64,000 nt of DNA from CAVRJC01 sp963721435 (GCA_963721435.1 CAVRJC010000012.1:806001-870000), one strand, 5' to 3'; numbered from the stretch's first letter, positions 27,789-39,269 are shown. Program-made: numbers and translations. The notes: generated by a model not told the origin, from the sequence alone.

Positions 27789-29893
27789 CTACCGCCCCGC
27801 CCACAGCACGAGGTACAGCAGGATCGCGACGGTGCCGAACGCGATGCCGAGCGCGTACCGCCGCACGAGGCCGTCCTGCAGGTGACGCAGCGATCCCGCG
27901 GCGCTGCTTGAAGAGCCAGCCGACGCCGTTGACGGCGCCGTCGATGATCTTGGTGTCGACGACGCGGTCGAGGAAGCTCGCGAACCAACGGAGCGGGCCG
28001 TCGACCAGGCGGGAGATCCCCTCGTCGTAGTAGTACGCGTGGCCGAGCACCGGCGCGACGGGCCCGAGCTTGGACGTCGAGCGGGTCACGATCCGGGCGC
28101 TCGAGGCCGCGCCGGTAGAGCAGGTACGCGATGCCGATGCCGGTGACGGCGAACAGCACCGCGACGATCTCGAGCGTGGCGCCCTGCACGAAGGACGACG
28201 GCTCGGGCGCGTCGACACCGCGGAACACCGGCTCGAGCCACTGCGTGAGGAACTCGGCGCCCTTGAACGGGAGGTCGAGCACGCCGATCACCGCGGCGAG
28301 GAACGCGAGCACGACGACCGGCAGCACCATGATCCATCGGCGCCTCGTGCGGGGGCTCGGGCTCGGCGCGGTAGTGGATCGGATCGCCGTACGCGACGGT
28401 GGGCGACGGGTCGCTGTCGGCGTAGGGATCGTCAGGGTCGGGCGCGCTCGCGTCTTCGACGGCGCGCGCGTCGGCGACGAGCACGTCGTCGGAGCCACCG
28501 GACACGACCGGGACAACGGTGTCGTCGACCGCAGGCGGCTCGGTGAGCGACCACCGCTCGTTGCCGTAGAACGTCAGGAAGATCAGACGCGTCATGTAGA
28601 AGCCGGTGAACACCGCGGCGACCAGCGCGACGATCCAGAGGCCGTAGTCGCTCGCTTCGTAACGCGCTCGAGATGATCTCGTCCTTCGCCCAGAAGCCGG
28701 AGAAGCGGAGGCACGCCCGCGATCGCGAGCCACGCGACCACCATCGCGAACGCGGTGTACGGCAGGAACTTCTTGAAGCCGCCCATGAGCCGCATGTCCT
28801 GGTTGTCGTGGTTGCCGTGGATCACCGATCCGGCACCGAGGAAGAGGCAGCCCTTGTAGCAGGCGTGGCAGATCACCATGAAGACCGCGGCCGAGTACGC
28901 GTGGATGCCGACCGCGAGGAACATGTAGCCGAGCTGGCTGACGGTGGAGTACGCGAGCACCCGTTTGATGTCGGGCTGCATGATCGCGACGGTGCCCGCG
29001 AGCAACGCGGTGCCGCCGCCGACCCACGCGACGACCGTCATCGCGTCCGGGCTCGCCTCGAGGAACGGATGCGCGCGACAGAGCAGGAACACGCCTGCGG
29101 TCACCATCGTCGCGGCGTGGATCAGCGCGGAGACCGGCGTGGGGCCTTCCATCGCGTCGGGAAGCCAGAGGTGCAGCGGGATCTGCGCGCTCTTGCCGAT
29201 GGCCGCGACGAGCAGCAGCAGCGCGATCGCGGTGGCGGTGCCGCTGTCGATGACCTTCGCCCCGACGCCCATCGTCGCGTAGTCGAGCGAGCGGTACGAC
29301 GCGAAGATCAGGAACATCGCGAGCAGGAACCCGACGTCGCCGACGCGGTTGGTGACGAAGGCCTTCTTGCCCGCGACCGCGGCGACGTTGCGCTCGAACC
29401 AGAACGAGATCAGCAGGTACGAGCAGAGCCCGACGCCTTCCCAGCCGAGGAAGGTCACGAGGAAGCTCGAGCCGAGCACCAGGATCAGCATCGACGCGGC
29501 GAAGAGGTTGAGGTACGCGAAGAACCGCGAGTAGCGCGGGTCGCCGTGCATGTAGCCGATCGAGTAGAGGTGGATCAGCGACCCGACGCCGGTGACGAGC
29601 AGGATCCACGTGATCGAGAGCGGATCGGCGAAGAAGCCCATCTTCACGTCGAGCGTGCCCGCGGCAACCCAGGTGAAGATGTTGTGGACGTTGGCGCGCA
29701 GCTCGCTCGGGAGGTCGAGCATCGCGAAGAGCATCACGACCGACCACACGAACGCGAGCCCCATCAGGGCGGTGGCGATCCAGCCCGCGATCGGCTCGCC
29801 GATGCGCTTGCCGACGAGCAGCAGGACCGCCGCTCCGAGCAGCGGGAGCGCGGGGACGATCCAGATGAGGTCGAGCAGGTCGCGCGCGGTCAT
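27789..29893 (-). CDS. nuoL: NADH-quinone oxidoreductase subunit L, complex I-2 (frame broken)
   Basis: About 704 residues when repaired. The first two thirds are intact from ATG 29893 (TARDLLDLIWIVPALPLLGA) through FLGWEGVGLCSYLLISFW, KSAQIPLHLWLPDAMEGP and DIKRVLAYSTVSQLGYM. Five breaks (near 28709, 28666, 28337, 28086 and 27903) scramble the C-terminal third; adding one CG at each gives a single frame ending YALGIAFGTVAILLYLVLWAG. An acidic insert after YGNERWSLTEPP is longer than in copy 1. The start overlaps the nuoK stop. Confidence 0.87.
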
Positions 29894-30219
29894 GACGGCG
29901 GCCCGGCGTTGGGACGGTCGCGCAGGAGGTCGAGGTCGTCGGCGGTGGCGCCGCGCCGGCGACGGAAGATGGCGACGATGATCGCGAGACCGACCGCCAC
30001 CTCCGCGGCGGCGACGACGAGCGTGAAGAACACGATCACCTGTCCGTTGATGTCGTTCAGCTTGTTGGCGAACGCGACGAACGTGAGGTTCACCGCGTTC
30101 AGCATCAGCTCGACGCACATGAACATCACGAGCACGTTGCGACGGGTGAGCAGGCCGACCGCGCCGATGGTGAAGATCATCGATGCCAGCACCAGGTAGT
30201 AGGTGTCGGTGATCCTCAC
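29890..30219 (-). CDS. nuoK: NADH-quinone oxidoreductase subunit K, complex I-2
   Basis: Intact three-helix subunit of 109 residues with both membrane glutamates (CVELMLNAVNLTFVAF and VVAAAEVAVGLAII). The C-terminal tail RRRRGATADDLDLLRDRP is more basic and longer than in copy 1. Start GTG 30219 overlaps the nuoJ stop, and the stop overlaps the nuoL ATG. Confidence 0.93.
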   Translation of the reverse strand: MRITDTYYLVLASMIFTIGAVGLLTRRNVLVMFMCVELMLNAVNLTFVAFANKLNDINGQVIVFFTLVVAAAEVAVGLAIIVAIFRRRRGATADDLDLLRDRPNAGPPS

Positions 30220-30814
30220 GGCATCAGCTCTTCGCCGATCGGGCTCGCGAGCTCGGGCTCGGGCGTGACCTCGAACTTCTCACCGCTCCGGCGCGCGAGC
30301 ACCACTGCGCCGACGACCGCGAGCACGAGCAACGCCGCGGTGAGCTCGAACGGCCAGAGGAAGTCGGTGAAGAGGACGCGCGCGACGCGCTCGATGTTGT
30401 TCCCGAGGTGACCCGGCGTGGTGAGGCTGGTACCGCGAATCGGGACGTCGCGGGCGGCTTGATGCCGGTGGCCCACGTGTGCCCGCCGAGGAACAGGAGC
30501 TCCGCGAGCAGGATCACGCCGAGCGCGAGAGCCGTGGGTCGTTGGAAGCGGACGCGATCGTGCAGCGAGTCGGCGCGGTCGACGCCGAGCAGCATGATCA
30601 CGAAGAGGAACAGCACGACGATCGCGCCGGCGTAGACGATGATCTGCACGGCCGCGAGCAGGTCGGCGTCGTTCTGGAGGAAGAACACCGCGACGCACAC
30701 CAGCGTGACGACGAGCATCAACGCCGCGTGCACCGGGTTGCGCATGAGCACGACGCCGAGCGCGCTCACCAATGCGAGCGCGGCGAACACGAAGAAGATG
30801 ACCGCGTCCATCAT
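30216..30814 (-). CDS. nuoJ: NADH-quinone oxidoreductase subunit J, complex I-2 (frame broken)
   Basis: About 200 residues, five helices, with MRNPVHAALMLVVTLVCVAV and AAVQIIVYAGAIVVLFLFVIML. The first ATG at 30814 overlaps the nuoI stop (ATGA). One break near 30449, between GIKPPA and DVPIRGTSLTTPG, is consistent with loss of four bases from a CG run. The C-terminal helix (LTAALLVLAVVGAVVLARR) lies in the second frame. Confidence 0.86.
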
Positions 30815-31516
30815 GGTGCCCGTGCTCTTGCTCGGATGGCTCGCTCGCCGGCGCTGCTCGGTGTCGCGGGCGCCGACCGGGTCCTCGGGCGGCGGCGTGA
30901 GGTCGCCGAGCGGGAGCTCGGCCGACTGCCCCTGCTCCGGCGGGCGCACGCCGAAGCCGAGCTCGCCCGACCAGCCGACGCGTCCCTCGTAGAGCGCGTT
31001 GCCGGCCGGCGCGGTGGCGCGCATCCACGCGCTCGTGTGGTCGTCTTCGTCGCCCAGCCACAGCTCCCACGGCTGACGGCGGGCGCGGCCGTCGTCACCG
31101 ACGAGGAGCTCGGCCTTGGTGTAGATCGCGTCGCTGCGGTTCGTGAAGGAGAACTCGAACAGCTTGGTCTCGGTGATCGCCTCGGTGGGGCACGCCTCGA
31201 CACACAGGTCGCAGTGGATGCAGCGGAGGTAGTTGATCTCGTAGACGAACCCGTAACGCTCGCCCGGCGACACCGGCGCGTCGGGCGGGTTGTCGGCGCC
31301 GCGCACGTAGATGCACTTCGCCGGGCACACGGCCGCGCAGAGCTCGCAGCCGATGCACTTCTCCATGCCGTCCTCGTAGCGGTTCAGCACGTGGCGACCG
31401 TGCTGGCGGACGGGCTTGGGCGCCTTCTCCTTCGGGTACCTCTCGGTGACCTTCTTGCGCCCGATCTGGCGGAACGTCACGCCGAAGCCGCGCGCCAACG
31501 CCGAGAGCCCGCCCAT
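30811..31516 (-). CDS. nuoI: NADH-quinone oxidoreductase subunit I, complex I-2 (frame broken)
   Basis: Ferredoxin-like subunit with both 4Fe-4S motifs, CIGCELCAAVCPAKC and CIHCDLCVEACPTEA. It is long, about 235 residues: after the core there is an extension with QPWELWLGDEDDHTSAWM and a Pro/Gly-rich tail. As given, the frame runs on into nuoJ; one CG added near 30864 makes it end ERAIRARARAP at a stop that overlaps the nuoJ ATG, so I do not regard the two as fused. The N-terminus MGGLSALARGFGVTFRQI is normal. Confidence 0.87.
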
Positions 31517-32725
31517 TACTTGATCTCCTCGAGGACTTCGCCGCGGCGGGGCATGGAGGCGTAGAGGGTGCCGCCGAGGACCAGGGCGCCGCCGACCGCG
31601 GCGGGGATCACGATTGCCATCTCCCAGCCCTCCTCCTTACCGACGACGATGACCGCGGAGACCATCACCCAGAGGAACGCGATCTCGATGAGGTACTTCC
31701 AGCCGAGGCTCATGAGCTGGTCGTAGCGCAGGCGGGGCAACGTGGCGCGCAGCCACACCGTGGCGAACAGCAGCACCAGCACCTTGGCCATGAACCAGAA
31801 CACCGGCATGATCCAGACGTTCACCCAGTTGTCGGCGCCGAGGAAGCCGAGGCCGGGACCGGCGGGGCCACCGAAGAACAGGGTGACCGCGATCGCCGAC
31901 ATGGTGATCAGGTTCATGAACTCGGCGAGGTAGAAGATCGCGAACCGGATGCCGGTGTACTCGGTCATGAACCCGCCGGTGAGCTCCTGCTCGGCCTCGA
32001 CCAGGTCGAACGGCGGGTGGTTGGTCTCCGCGACCGCAGCCATGACGAAGATCACGAGCGCGACGATGGCCGGCAGCCAGTACCAGTCGCCGTTGAAGAT
32101 CGAGCCGATGCCGGTCCAGTGCAGCGCGCCCTGCTTGTTGACGATGCCGCGCGTCGAGAGCACGTTGGCCTGCACGAGCACACCGACGATGGCGAGGCCG
32201 AACGCAGCCTCGTAGCTGAGGAGCTGCGCCGACGCGCGCACCGATCCGAGCAGCGGGTACTTCGATCCCGACGACCATCCCGCGAGCATCACGCCGTAGA
32301 GGCCGAGCCCCGACATCGCGAGCAGCCACAGGATGCCGAACGACGGGTCGAAGAGCTGGAGGTAGGTCGGATGGCCGGCGATGGTGACGAGCCCGCCGAT
32401 GGGCACGATCGAGAACGCGAGGAACGCAGGGATGATCGCGAGGTACGGCGCGAGCTTGAAGACCCACTTGTCGGCGGTGGTCGGTGACGACTGCTCCTTG
32501 AAGAACAGCTTGATGCCGTCGGCGAGGCTCTGGAGCAGGCCGAAGGGCCCGGCGCGGTCGGGCCCGATGCGGTTCTGCATCTCGGCGATGACCTTGCGCA
32601 GGAACCAGATGTACATCAGCACCGAGAGCAGCAACAGGATGAAGACCGCGATCGTCTTGCCGATGACGATCAGCACGACGGTCGTGTCGATGCCGTTGTG
32701 GAACAGCGGGTCGGAGCTCGATCAT
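31516..32725 (-). CDS. nuoH: NADH-quinone oxidoreductase subunit H, complex I-2 (N-terminal frame break)
   Basis: Quinone-channel membrane subunit, about 403 residues. The core is intact from 32676 and contains QNRIGPDRAGPFGLLQSLADG, KYPLLGSVRASAQLLSYEAA, NHPPFDLVEAEQELTGGFMT and RATLPRLRYDQL. The start ATG 32725 overlaps the nuoG stop; a break near 32709 is repaired by one CG, giving MIELRPALFHNGIDTTVV and then the first helix. Without that repair, translation could begin at GTG 32676. Confidence 0.9.
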
Positions 32726-35513
32726 CCGAACCCGATCTGGTGGTCTCGACGCGCAGATCGGTGACCGCGTCGGTGACGGTCACGAGGTCGTTGGGGCCGA
32801 CGGCTCCGGGCTGGGCGACGGCCATGAACGCGGTACCGGGAGCCGTGGCGGCGTCGGTGCGCACTTCGATGGTGACGGTGCCGCGGGGGCTCGTGACTCG
32901 CACCTCGTCGCCCTCGGCGGCGACGCCGATACGGCTGAGGTCGCTCGGGTGCACCACGAGCGCGGCACCGGGGGCGAGCGCCGCGAGCGACGTGCCCGAC
33001 GCGGCCGTGCGTCCGGCGTCGTACAGCGTGCGGGCGGCCACGAGGCGGAGACTGTACGCGTCGATGGGCACGCTCTGCGTCTCCGGTGCGACCCGGTCCC
33101 ACGAGTAGAGGGGCGGGCCGCTCTGGGCCGCTTCCGCGGCTGCGCCTACGATCGCGGCAGCGGCGGCTTCGTCGTGCTCCGCCTCGCCGGTGTCGAGGCC
33201 CGGCTTGATCGTCGCGGAGGAACCAGTGCCGCTCTCGGCGACCGCGCCGGTGCCGAGCGACGACAGATGGGTGTCGTCGGACGCGATGCCCGGGCGGATC
33301 GGCTCCCAGGAGACGCCGGCGGTGAAGCCCTGAGATGCGTGGAGCACGATCTCGCCGGGGAACTCGCTGATCGGGCAGCACCGCGCCGTCGCGGGCACGG
33401 CGGATGAGCGCCGCGTCGACGCCGGCGTGCGCGGGGGCCGACGCGGGCGATCTCGTCCTGCACGTCTTCGACGGTCTCGAACCCGAAGTCGACGCCGAAG
33501 CGCAGCGCGAGCTCGGCGGCGATGCGCCAGTCGGGCATCGTGGTGCCGTCGGGGGAGACGAGCCGCGCGAGGCGCAGCACACGACCTTCGAGGTTGGTGG
33601 TGCTGCCGGCCTTCTCACCCCACACCGACGCGGGGAGGAACACGTCGGCGCGCTCGGCGGCGTCGGCGGTGAACGCGCCGACCGCGACCACGAACTTCAC
33701 GGCGTCGAGCGCGCCGTTGACGACCGTGCGGTCGGGGAAGTCGGCGATCGGATCGGTGCCGAGGAGCACGAGCGTGTCGATGGTGCCGTCGGCCGCGGCG
33801 GCGAGCGCGCCCGCGGTGTCGAGCCCGCGCGTCTCGGGGACGCGTCCCCACGCAGTGGCGAAGTGGTCGCGCCCGGCGTCGAGGGTGACGCGGCCGGGCA
33901 GGAAGCCGGGCGTGAGCCCGAGGTCGAGCGCGCCGCGCACGTTGCCACGCCGCAGCGCCGACAGGAACTTCGCACCGGGCAGCGCGGCCAAGGCGGCCGC
34001 GGCCTGCACGACGGCATCGGCAGACTCGGCGACCGACTGCCGACCGAGGATCACGACGATGTCGCCTTCACGGCCGTCGAGCGCGCCGGTCGCCCGTTCG
34101 ATCTGGCCGTCACCGGACGCGGTGCCGTCGCCTGCGACCGCGCGGCGAACTGCCGCGCGATCGAACCGGCTTCGCCGGGCGCGTGCCGCAGCACCGCCGA
34201 CGCGTACTTGGTGAGCCCGGACGCGCGTGGCGAGATCTCGATCACGGGCACACCGAGGTCGGCCGCGGCACGACGCACGCGGAGGTAGAGGACCGGGAGC
34301 TCGTCCTTGAGGTCGGGGCCGAGAAGCACGATCGCCGCGCGCGTGATCGACGTCGGCGATGGTGGCGATCGGCAGGCCGAGCACGACTTCCGCGGGCAGG
34401 CCGTCGCCGAGCTGCGCGTCGACGTTGTCGGTGCCGAGCACGCCCTTGGCGAACCGCGCCCACACGTACGCGTCTTCGTTGGTGCCGCGCGCGCCGCCGA
34501 TCACGGCGGTGCGGCCGGCGGTCGCGCGCTGCAGGCCGGCGGCGGCGGCGTCGAGCGCCTCGGGCCACGACACCTCGACCAGCTCGCCCGCCTTGCGCAT
34601 CATCGGCGCCCGCACGCGGTCGGCGCGGTGCACCCACTCGTAGCCGTAGCGACCCTTGTCGCACAGCCAGCCCTGGTTCACCGGCTCGGAGTCGACGCCG
34701 AGGAGGCGCACGATCCGGTTCGACGTGCTCTGCAACGCGCCGCGGCACCCGACCGCGCACGTCTGGCACGACGTCTCGACGGTCTCGAGGTCCCACGGGC
34801 GGGCGCGGAACCGGTACGCGCTCGCGGTGAGCGCGCCGACCGGGCAGATCTGCACGGTGTTGCCCGAGAAGTACGACGAGAACGGCTCGTCGGGGTACGT
34901 GATCACCTCGGTCGTGCCGCCGCGTCCGCCGAAGTCGATGAGCGGGTCGCCCGCGATCTCCGCCGCGAACCGCGTGCAGCGGCCGCACTGGATGCAGCGC
35001 TCGCGGTCGAGCAGCACGAGGTCGCTGATCGGGATCGGCTTCTCGAAGTGACGCTTCTCCTCGACGAAGCGCGACTCGCCGGGGCCGAACGCGAGCGTCT
35101 GGTCCTGCAGCGGGCACTCGCCGCCGCGGTCGCACACCGGGCAGTCGAGCGGGTGGTTGATGAGCAGGAGCTCGAGCACGCCGTCCTGCGCGCTCTTCAC
35201 GTTGCGGCTTCTGCGTGTTGACGACCATGCCGTCGGCGACGGGCGTCGCGCACGAGATCTGCAGGCCGCGCATGCCTTCGACCTCGACGAGGCACATGCG
35301 GCACATGCCGACCGGCTTCATGCGCTCGTGCCAGCAGAACCGAGGGATGTAGGTGCCGTGCTCCTGCGCGACCTTGATGAGCAGCTCGCCGCGCGGGGCC
35401 TGCACCTCCTTGCCGTCGATGGTGAGCGTGACGACGTCGGGCCCGGGCGCGACCGGGATCACGTAGCCGTGCTCCGACGGCCACTGCGACATCGGGATCG
35501 AGTTCGCGGTCAT
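32722..35513 (-). CDS. nuoG: NADH-quinone oxidoreductase subunit G, complex I-2 (frame broken)
   Basis: Largest peripheral subunit, about 935 residues when repaired. It carries the 2Fe-2S ferredoxin domain (CWHERMKPVGMCRMCLVEVEG), the His-Cys3 4Fe-4S motif (HPLDCPVCDRGGECPLQD), CIQCGRCTRF and the extra cluster motif CQTCAVGC, then a molybdopterin-oxidoreductase-like region. About six breaks occur (near 35211, 34347, 34148, 33433, 33367 and 32749); added CG or CGCG units make the length divisible by three and align the family features. The last break, and so the C-terminal ten residues, is the least certain. Confidence 0.86.
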
Positions 35514-36838
35514 ACGGCCGTCACCTCGAGGGCGCCGCGGCGCTCGGTGTCGTGCGTCATGCGCTCGATGATCTCGTCGCGCCACCAGCGGTTCAGGCTC
35601 ACCACGGGCGACATCGCGCTCGGCCCGAGCTGGCAGATCGTGTACATGCCGGGCGGCCAGTTGAGACCGGGCGCGAGGTTGTTGCCGAACGAGAGCAGGA
35701 GATCGAGGTCGTCGGGGCGGCCGTGCCCGTGGGCCATCCGGTAGAGCACCTTCTCCACCCAGCCGGTGCCCTCACGACACGGCGTGCACTTGCCGCACGA
35801 CTCGTGACTGAAGAACTTGGCGATGCGCCACGCGATCATCAGCGGGTCGACGTCTTCGTCGAACACCATCACCGCGCCGGAACCGAGCATGGTGGTCGCG
35901 CCGGTCAGCTCGGTCTGCACGTAGTCCATGTCGAGCGCGACGTCGAGGTGCTCCTCGAGCAGCCACGGCGACGACGCGCCGCCGGGGATGAAGAAGCCCA
36001 GCTTCTTGCCGCCCTTCACGCCTCCCGCGAGGCCCTCGATCAGGTCGCGGAACGTGATGCCGAGCTCGATCTCGTAGTTGCCGGGCTTCTCGACCTGTCC
36101 CGAGACCGAGAAGAGGCGCGTGCCCTTCGAGCGGTTCACACCCATCGCCGCGTACCACTCGGCGCCGTTGCGCAGGATGTGCGGGACGGTCGACACCGTC
36201 TCGATGTTGTTGACGATCGTCGGTGCCGCGTACACGCCCTGCACCGCGGGGAACGGCGGCTTGATGCGCGGCATCGCGCGCTCACCTTCGAGACTCGAGA
36301 GCAGGCCCGTCTCGTCGCCGGCGATGTAGCAGCCCGCGCCGCGGTGCAGGATGATCTCGAGGTCGAAGCCGGAGCCCTTGATGTTCTCGCCGACGAAGCC
36401 GCGCGCGTACGCGTCGGCGAGTGCCTGACCGAGCCGCTCGGCGCCGAGCGCGAACTCACCGCGCAGGTAGATGAACGCGTGGTGCGCCTGGATCGCGTAC
36501 GCGGTGAGGATCACGCCCTCGATGACCTGGTGCGGGTCACGCTCGACCAGCATGTGGTCCTTGAACGTGCACGGCTCGCCTTCGTCGCCGTTGATCGCGA
36601 GGTAGCGCGGGTAGACGTCCTTCGGCAGGAAGGACCACTTCTGACCGGTGCCGAAGCCGGCGCCGCCCTTGCCGCGCAGGCCCGACTCCTGCACCAGCGT
36701 GATGAGCTCCTCGGGCGTCATCGCGAATGCGGCGTCGAGGGTGCCGTACGCGCCGTTGGCGAGCGCGGCGTCGACCGTCCACGAGTCGTCGGGGTGCTCC
36801 CGCAGGAACTTGGTGACGACCGGCGTCTCCTGCACCAC
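35510..36838 (-). CDS. nuoF: NADH-quinone oxidoreductase subunit F, complex I-2
   Basis: NADH- and FMN-binding subunit, 442 residues, intact. Signature motifs are RGKGGAGFGTGQKWSFLP (nucleotide binding), GDEGEPCTFKDHMLVERDPH (FMN site) and SCGKCTPCREG (N3 4Fe-4S cluster). Start GTG 36838 lies at the nuoE stop; the stop overlaps the nuoG ATG. This subunit has no counterpart in the first nuo operon. Confidence 0.95.
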   Translation of the reverse strand: MVQETPVVTKFLREHPDDSWTVDAALANGAYGTLDAAFAMTPEELITLVQESGLRGKGGAGFGTGQKWSFLPKDVYPRYLAINGDEGEPCTFKDHMLVERDPHQVIEGVILTAYAIQAHHAFIYLRGEFALGAERLGQALADAYARGFVGENIKGSGFDLEIILHRGAGCYIAGDETGLLSSLEGERAMPRIKPPFPAVQGVYAAPTIVNNIETVSTVPHILRNGAEWYAAMGVNRSKGTRLFSVSGQVEKPGNYEIELGITFRDLIEGLAGGVKGGKKLGFFIPGGASSPWLLEEHLDVALDMDYVQTELTGATTMLGSGAVMVFDEDVDPLMIAWRIAKFFSHESCGKCTPCREGTGWVEKVLYRMAHGHGRPDDLDLLLSFGNNLAPGLNWPPGMYTICQLGPSAMSPVVSLNRWWRDEIIERMTHDTERRGALEVTAV

Positions 36839-36839
36839 G

Positions 36840-37358
36840 TCAGCTACCCACCGGCTGCGTGCCCGAACGCAAAGCTGGCGTGCCGGAGATGGTGCGGGCG
36901 ACACGCGCGCCGCGCTTGTAGTCGTCGATCAGCTGGTCGGCCGCGTCGTTGGTGAGCGGGCCGTGGAACTCGTAGTTCACCTGGAGCACCGGCGCCAGAT
37001 CGCAGGCCGCGATGCACTCGACCTCCTCGACGAGCACGTCGTCGTCGTCGGCGTAGCGGTGCTCGAGGTGCTCGAGCAGGCCGTTGCCGCCGTTCACGAG
37101 ACAGCTGACGTTCGTGCACACCGACACGATGAGCTTCCCGACCGGCTTGCGCTTGAACATCGTGTAGAAGCTGCACGTGCCGAGCACGAGCGCGGGCGTG
37201 AGATCGAGCAGCTCCGCGACTTCGACCATGGCGTCGGGCGTGACCCAGCCGTCCTGATCCTGCGCGAGGTGCAGCAGCGGCAGCACCGCCGACTTCTTGT
37301 GCGGATAGCGAGCGATGATGTCGCGCGCCTTGTCGAGGTTGGCGGCGTCGAACGCCAT
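36840..37358 (-). CDS. nuoE: NADH-quinone oxidoreductase subunit E, complex I-2
   Basis: The 24-kDa-type 2Fe-2S subunit, 172 residues. The thioredoxin-like fold contains the four cysteine ligands in VCTNVSCLVNGG and ECIAACDLAPVLQVN. A tail of about 20 residues (RTISGTPALRSGTQPVGS) extends past the usual end. It sits between nuoD and nuoF with one-base overlap or spacing and is intact. Confidence 0.94.
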   Translation of the reverse strand: MAFDAANLDKARDIIARYPHKKSAVLPLLHLAQDQDGWVTPDAMVEVAELLDLTPALVLGTCSFYTMFKRKPVGKLIVSVCTNVSCLVNGGNGLLEHLEHRYADDDDVLVEEVECIAACDLAPVLQVNYEFHGPLTNDAADQLIDDYKRGARVARTISGTPALRSGTQPVGS

Positions 37359-38668
37359 TAGCGGTCCACCTCCCCCATGATCGGGTCGATGCTCGACACG
37401 ATCGCGACCGCGTCGGCAAACATGCCGCCCGGCACCATCGCGTCCATCGACTGCAGGTTGTAGAACGACGGCCCGCGGATGTGCATCCGGACCGGCTTCG
37501 CGGTGCCGTCAGCCACGAGATAGCACCCGATCTCGCCGCGTGGGGACTCGACCGCCATGTAGGTCTCGCCCGCGGGCACGCGGAAGCCTTCGGTGAAGAG
37601 CTTGAAGTGGTGGATCAGCGCTTCCATCGACTCGTCGATGCGGGCACGCGGCGGCGGGGTGACCTTGCGGTCCTGGGTGCGGTAGTCGCCGAGCGGCATG
37701 CGCTCGACGCACTGGCGCACGATCTTGATCGACTCGAGGATCTCCCAGAGCCGGATCTGGTAGCGGTCGAAGACGTCGCCGTTCTGCGTGTAGATCACGT
37801 CGAAGTCGACGTCGTCGTACGCGAGGTAGGGCTGCGCCCGGCGCAGGTCCCAGGCGAACCCGGTGGAGCGCAGGATCGGGCCGGTCGCGCAGAGTGCGAG
37901 CGCTTGCTCGGTGGTGATCACACCGATGCCCTCGGTGCGCTCGCGCCAGATCGGGTTGTCGGTGAGCAGCGCGTCGTACTCGGCGACACCCTTCTCCACG
38001 AGGTCGCAGAGGTCGAGGATGTCGCGCTGCCAGCCGTCGGGCAGGTCGGCCGCGACACCGCCCACGCGGATGAAGTTGTGGTTCATCCGCAGACCGGTGA
38101 TCTCCTCGAGCACCCGCAGCGTGCGCTCGCGCTCGCGCCAGCCGTAGATCATCATCGAGACCGCGCCGAGGTCCATGCCGTTCGTCGCCTGGAACAGCAG
38201 GTGCGACGACATGCGGTTGAGCTCGACCAACAGCATGCGGATCCACGTCGCGCGCGGCGGCACGTCGATGTCGAGCAGGCGCTCGGCCGCGAGCGCGAAC
38301 ACCAGCTCGTTCGACAGCGGCGACGCGTAGTCCATGCGGGTGACGTTGGTGCCGCCCTGCACGTAAGTGAGCTCTTCGCCCGTCTTCTCCATGCCGGTGT
38401 GCAGGTAGCCGATGACGGCCTTCGCGCGCAGCACGGTCTCGCCGTCGAGCTCGGCCATGATCCGCAGCACGCCGTGGGTCGACGGGTGCTGCGGCCCCAT
38501 GTTGATGATCATCGTGTCGGCGGCGTCGGGCCACGGGCCGCCGGTGAGCACGAGCTCGCGCTGCTGCGCGGCGCCCGTGAGCGGACGGAGCAGCTGCGCG
38601 CCTTCGTCGGTCTGCGCCGCGAGGCGGATGTCCTCCGGGCTCTGCAGGTCGGTGCTCTCGTCACTCAT
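37358..38668 (-). CDS. nuoD: NADH-quinone oxidoreductase subunit D, complex I-2
   Basis: The 49-kDa-type subunit, 436 residues, intact. NMGPQHPSTHGVLR lies near residue 50, later than in copy 1 because of a polar N-terminal extension (SDESTDLQSPEDIRLAAQTD). GYLHTGMEKTGEELTYVQGG and the ending AIVSSIDPIMGEVDR match the canonical respiratory form. Start ATG 38668 overlaps the nuoC stop (ATGA). Confidence 0.95.
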   Translation of the reverse strand: MSDESTDLQSPEDIRLAAQTDEGAQLLRPLTGAAQQRELVLTGGPWPDAADTMIINMGPQHPSTHGVLRIMAELDGETVLRAKAVIGYLHTGMEKTGEELTYVQGGTNVTRMDYASPLSNELVFALAAERLLDIDVPPRATWIRMLLVELNRMSSHLLFQATNGMDLGAVSMMIYGWRERERTLRVLEEITGLRMNHNFIRVGGVAADLPDGWQRDILDLCDLVEKGVAEYDALLTDNPIWRERTEGIGVITTEQALALCATGPILRSTGFAWDLRRAQPYLAYDDVDFDVIYTQNGDVFDRYQIRLWEILESIKIVRQCVERMPLGDYRTQDRKVTPPPRARIDESMEALIHHFKLFTEGFRVPAGETYMAVESPRGEIGCYLVADGTAKPVRMHIRGPSFYNLQSMDAMVPGGMFADAVAIVSSIDPIMGEVDR

Positions 38669-39249
38669 CGCGGGCCCGGGTCTTCCTTGAACGTGACCGG
38701 CACGCGCGCGGGTGGGTCGTCCTTGCGGAGCGGGTGACCGACCCAGTCGTCGGGCATGAGGATGCGGGTGAGGTCGGGGTGGCCCTCGAAGCGCACGCCG
38801 AAGAGATCGAACACCTCGCGCTCGGGGAACGAGAGCCCGGGATAGAGGTCGACAAGGCTCGCGATGCCGGTGTCGCCGTCGGGCAGCTCGCAGATCGTGC
38901 GGATACGACGGTTGCGCGGGTGCGACAGGAAGTTCGCGACCACCTCGTAGCGCTCGCCCTGCACGCCGTCGGGCAACGCGCGCTCGACGTCGACGAGATG
39001 GTCGACCGCGGTGATGTCGACGCACTGCGTGAACTGCTGCTCGTCGCGCAGGAACGCAGCGACGTCGTGCCACATCTCGCGCCCGACGTAGACGACGGCC
39101 TGCCCGTGCGACTCGTGGAACACCGCGTCGGGAAAGCGCGCGACGATCGCCGCCGCGACCTCATCTCCGTTCATGCACGGAGCCGGGTCACTCGGCGGAG
39201 CCGCACTGGGATCGTGATCTTGTTCACGAAGTTCGGTGTCGTCGGCCAT
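38665..39249 (-). CDS. nuoC: NADH-quinone oxidoreductase subunit C, complex I-2
   Basis: The 30-kDa-type subunit, 194 residues, intact. The family signature FPEREVFDLFGVRFEGHPDL is near residue 140 and VGHPLRKDDPP near 175. It lacks the long acidic tail of copy 1. An internal ATG after about 25 residues could be an alternative start. Confidence 0.93.
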   Translation of the reverse strand: MADDTELREQDHDPSAAPPSDPAPCMNGDEVAAAIVARFPDAVFHESHGQAVVYVGREMWHDVAAFLRDEQQFTQCVDITAVDHLVDVERALPDGVQGERYEVVANFLSHPRNRRIRTICELPDGDTGIASLVDLYPGLSFPEREVFDLFGVRFEGHPDLTRILMPDDWVGHPLRKDDPPARVPVTFKEDPGPR

Positions 39250-39269
39250 GACGTGCTCGGTGGGCGGGG

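Noticed and set aside
30216..31516. In-frame NuoI-NuoJ fusion protein in operon 2
   Set aside because: The fusion exists only because of the break near 30864; one added CG creates a NuoI stop overlapping the NuoJ ATG, matching the ATGA junctions elsewhere in the operon.
24723..35513. Second nuo operon as a degenerating pseudogene cluster
   Set aside because: All breaks share the CG-loss signature, residues around them remain conserved, no stop or large deletion accumulates, and essential heme genes show the same breaks.
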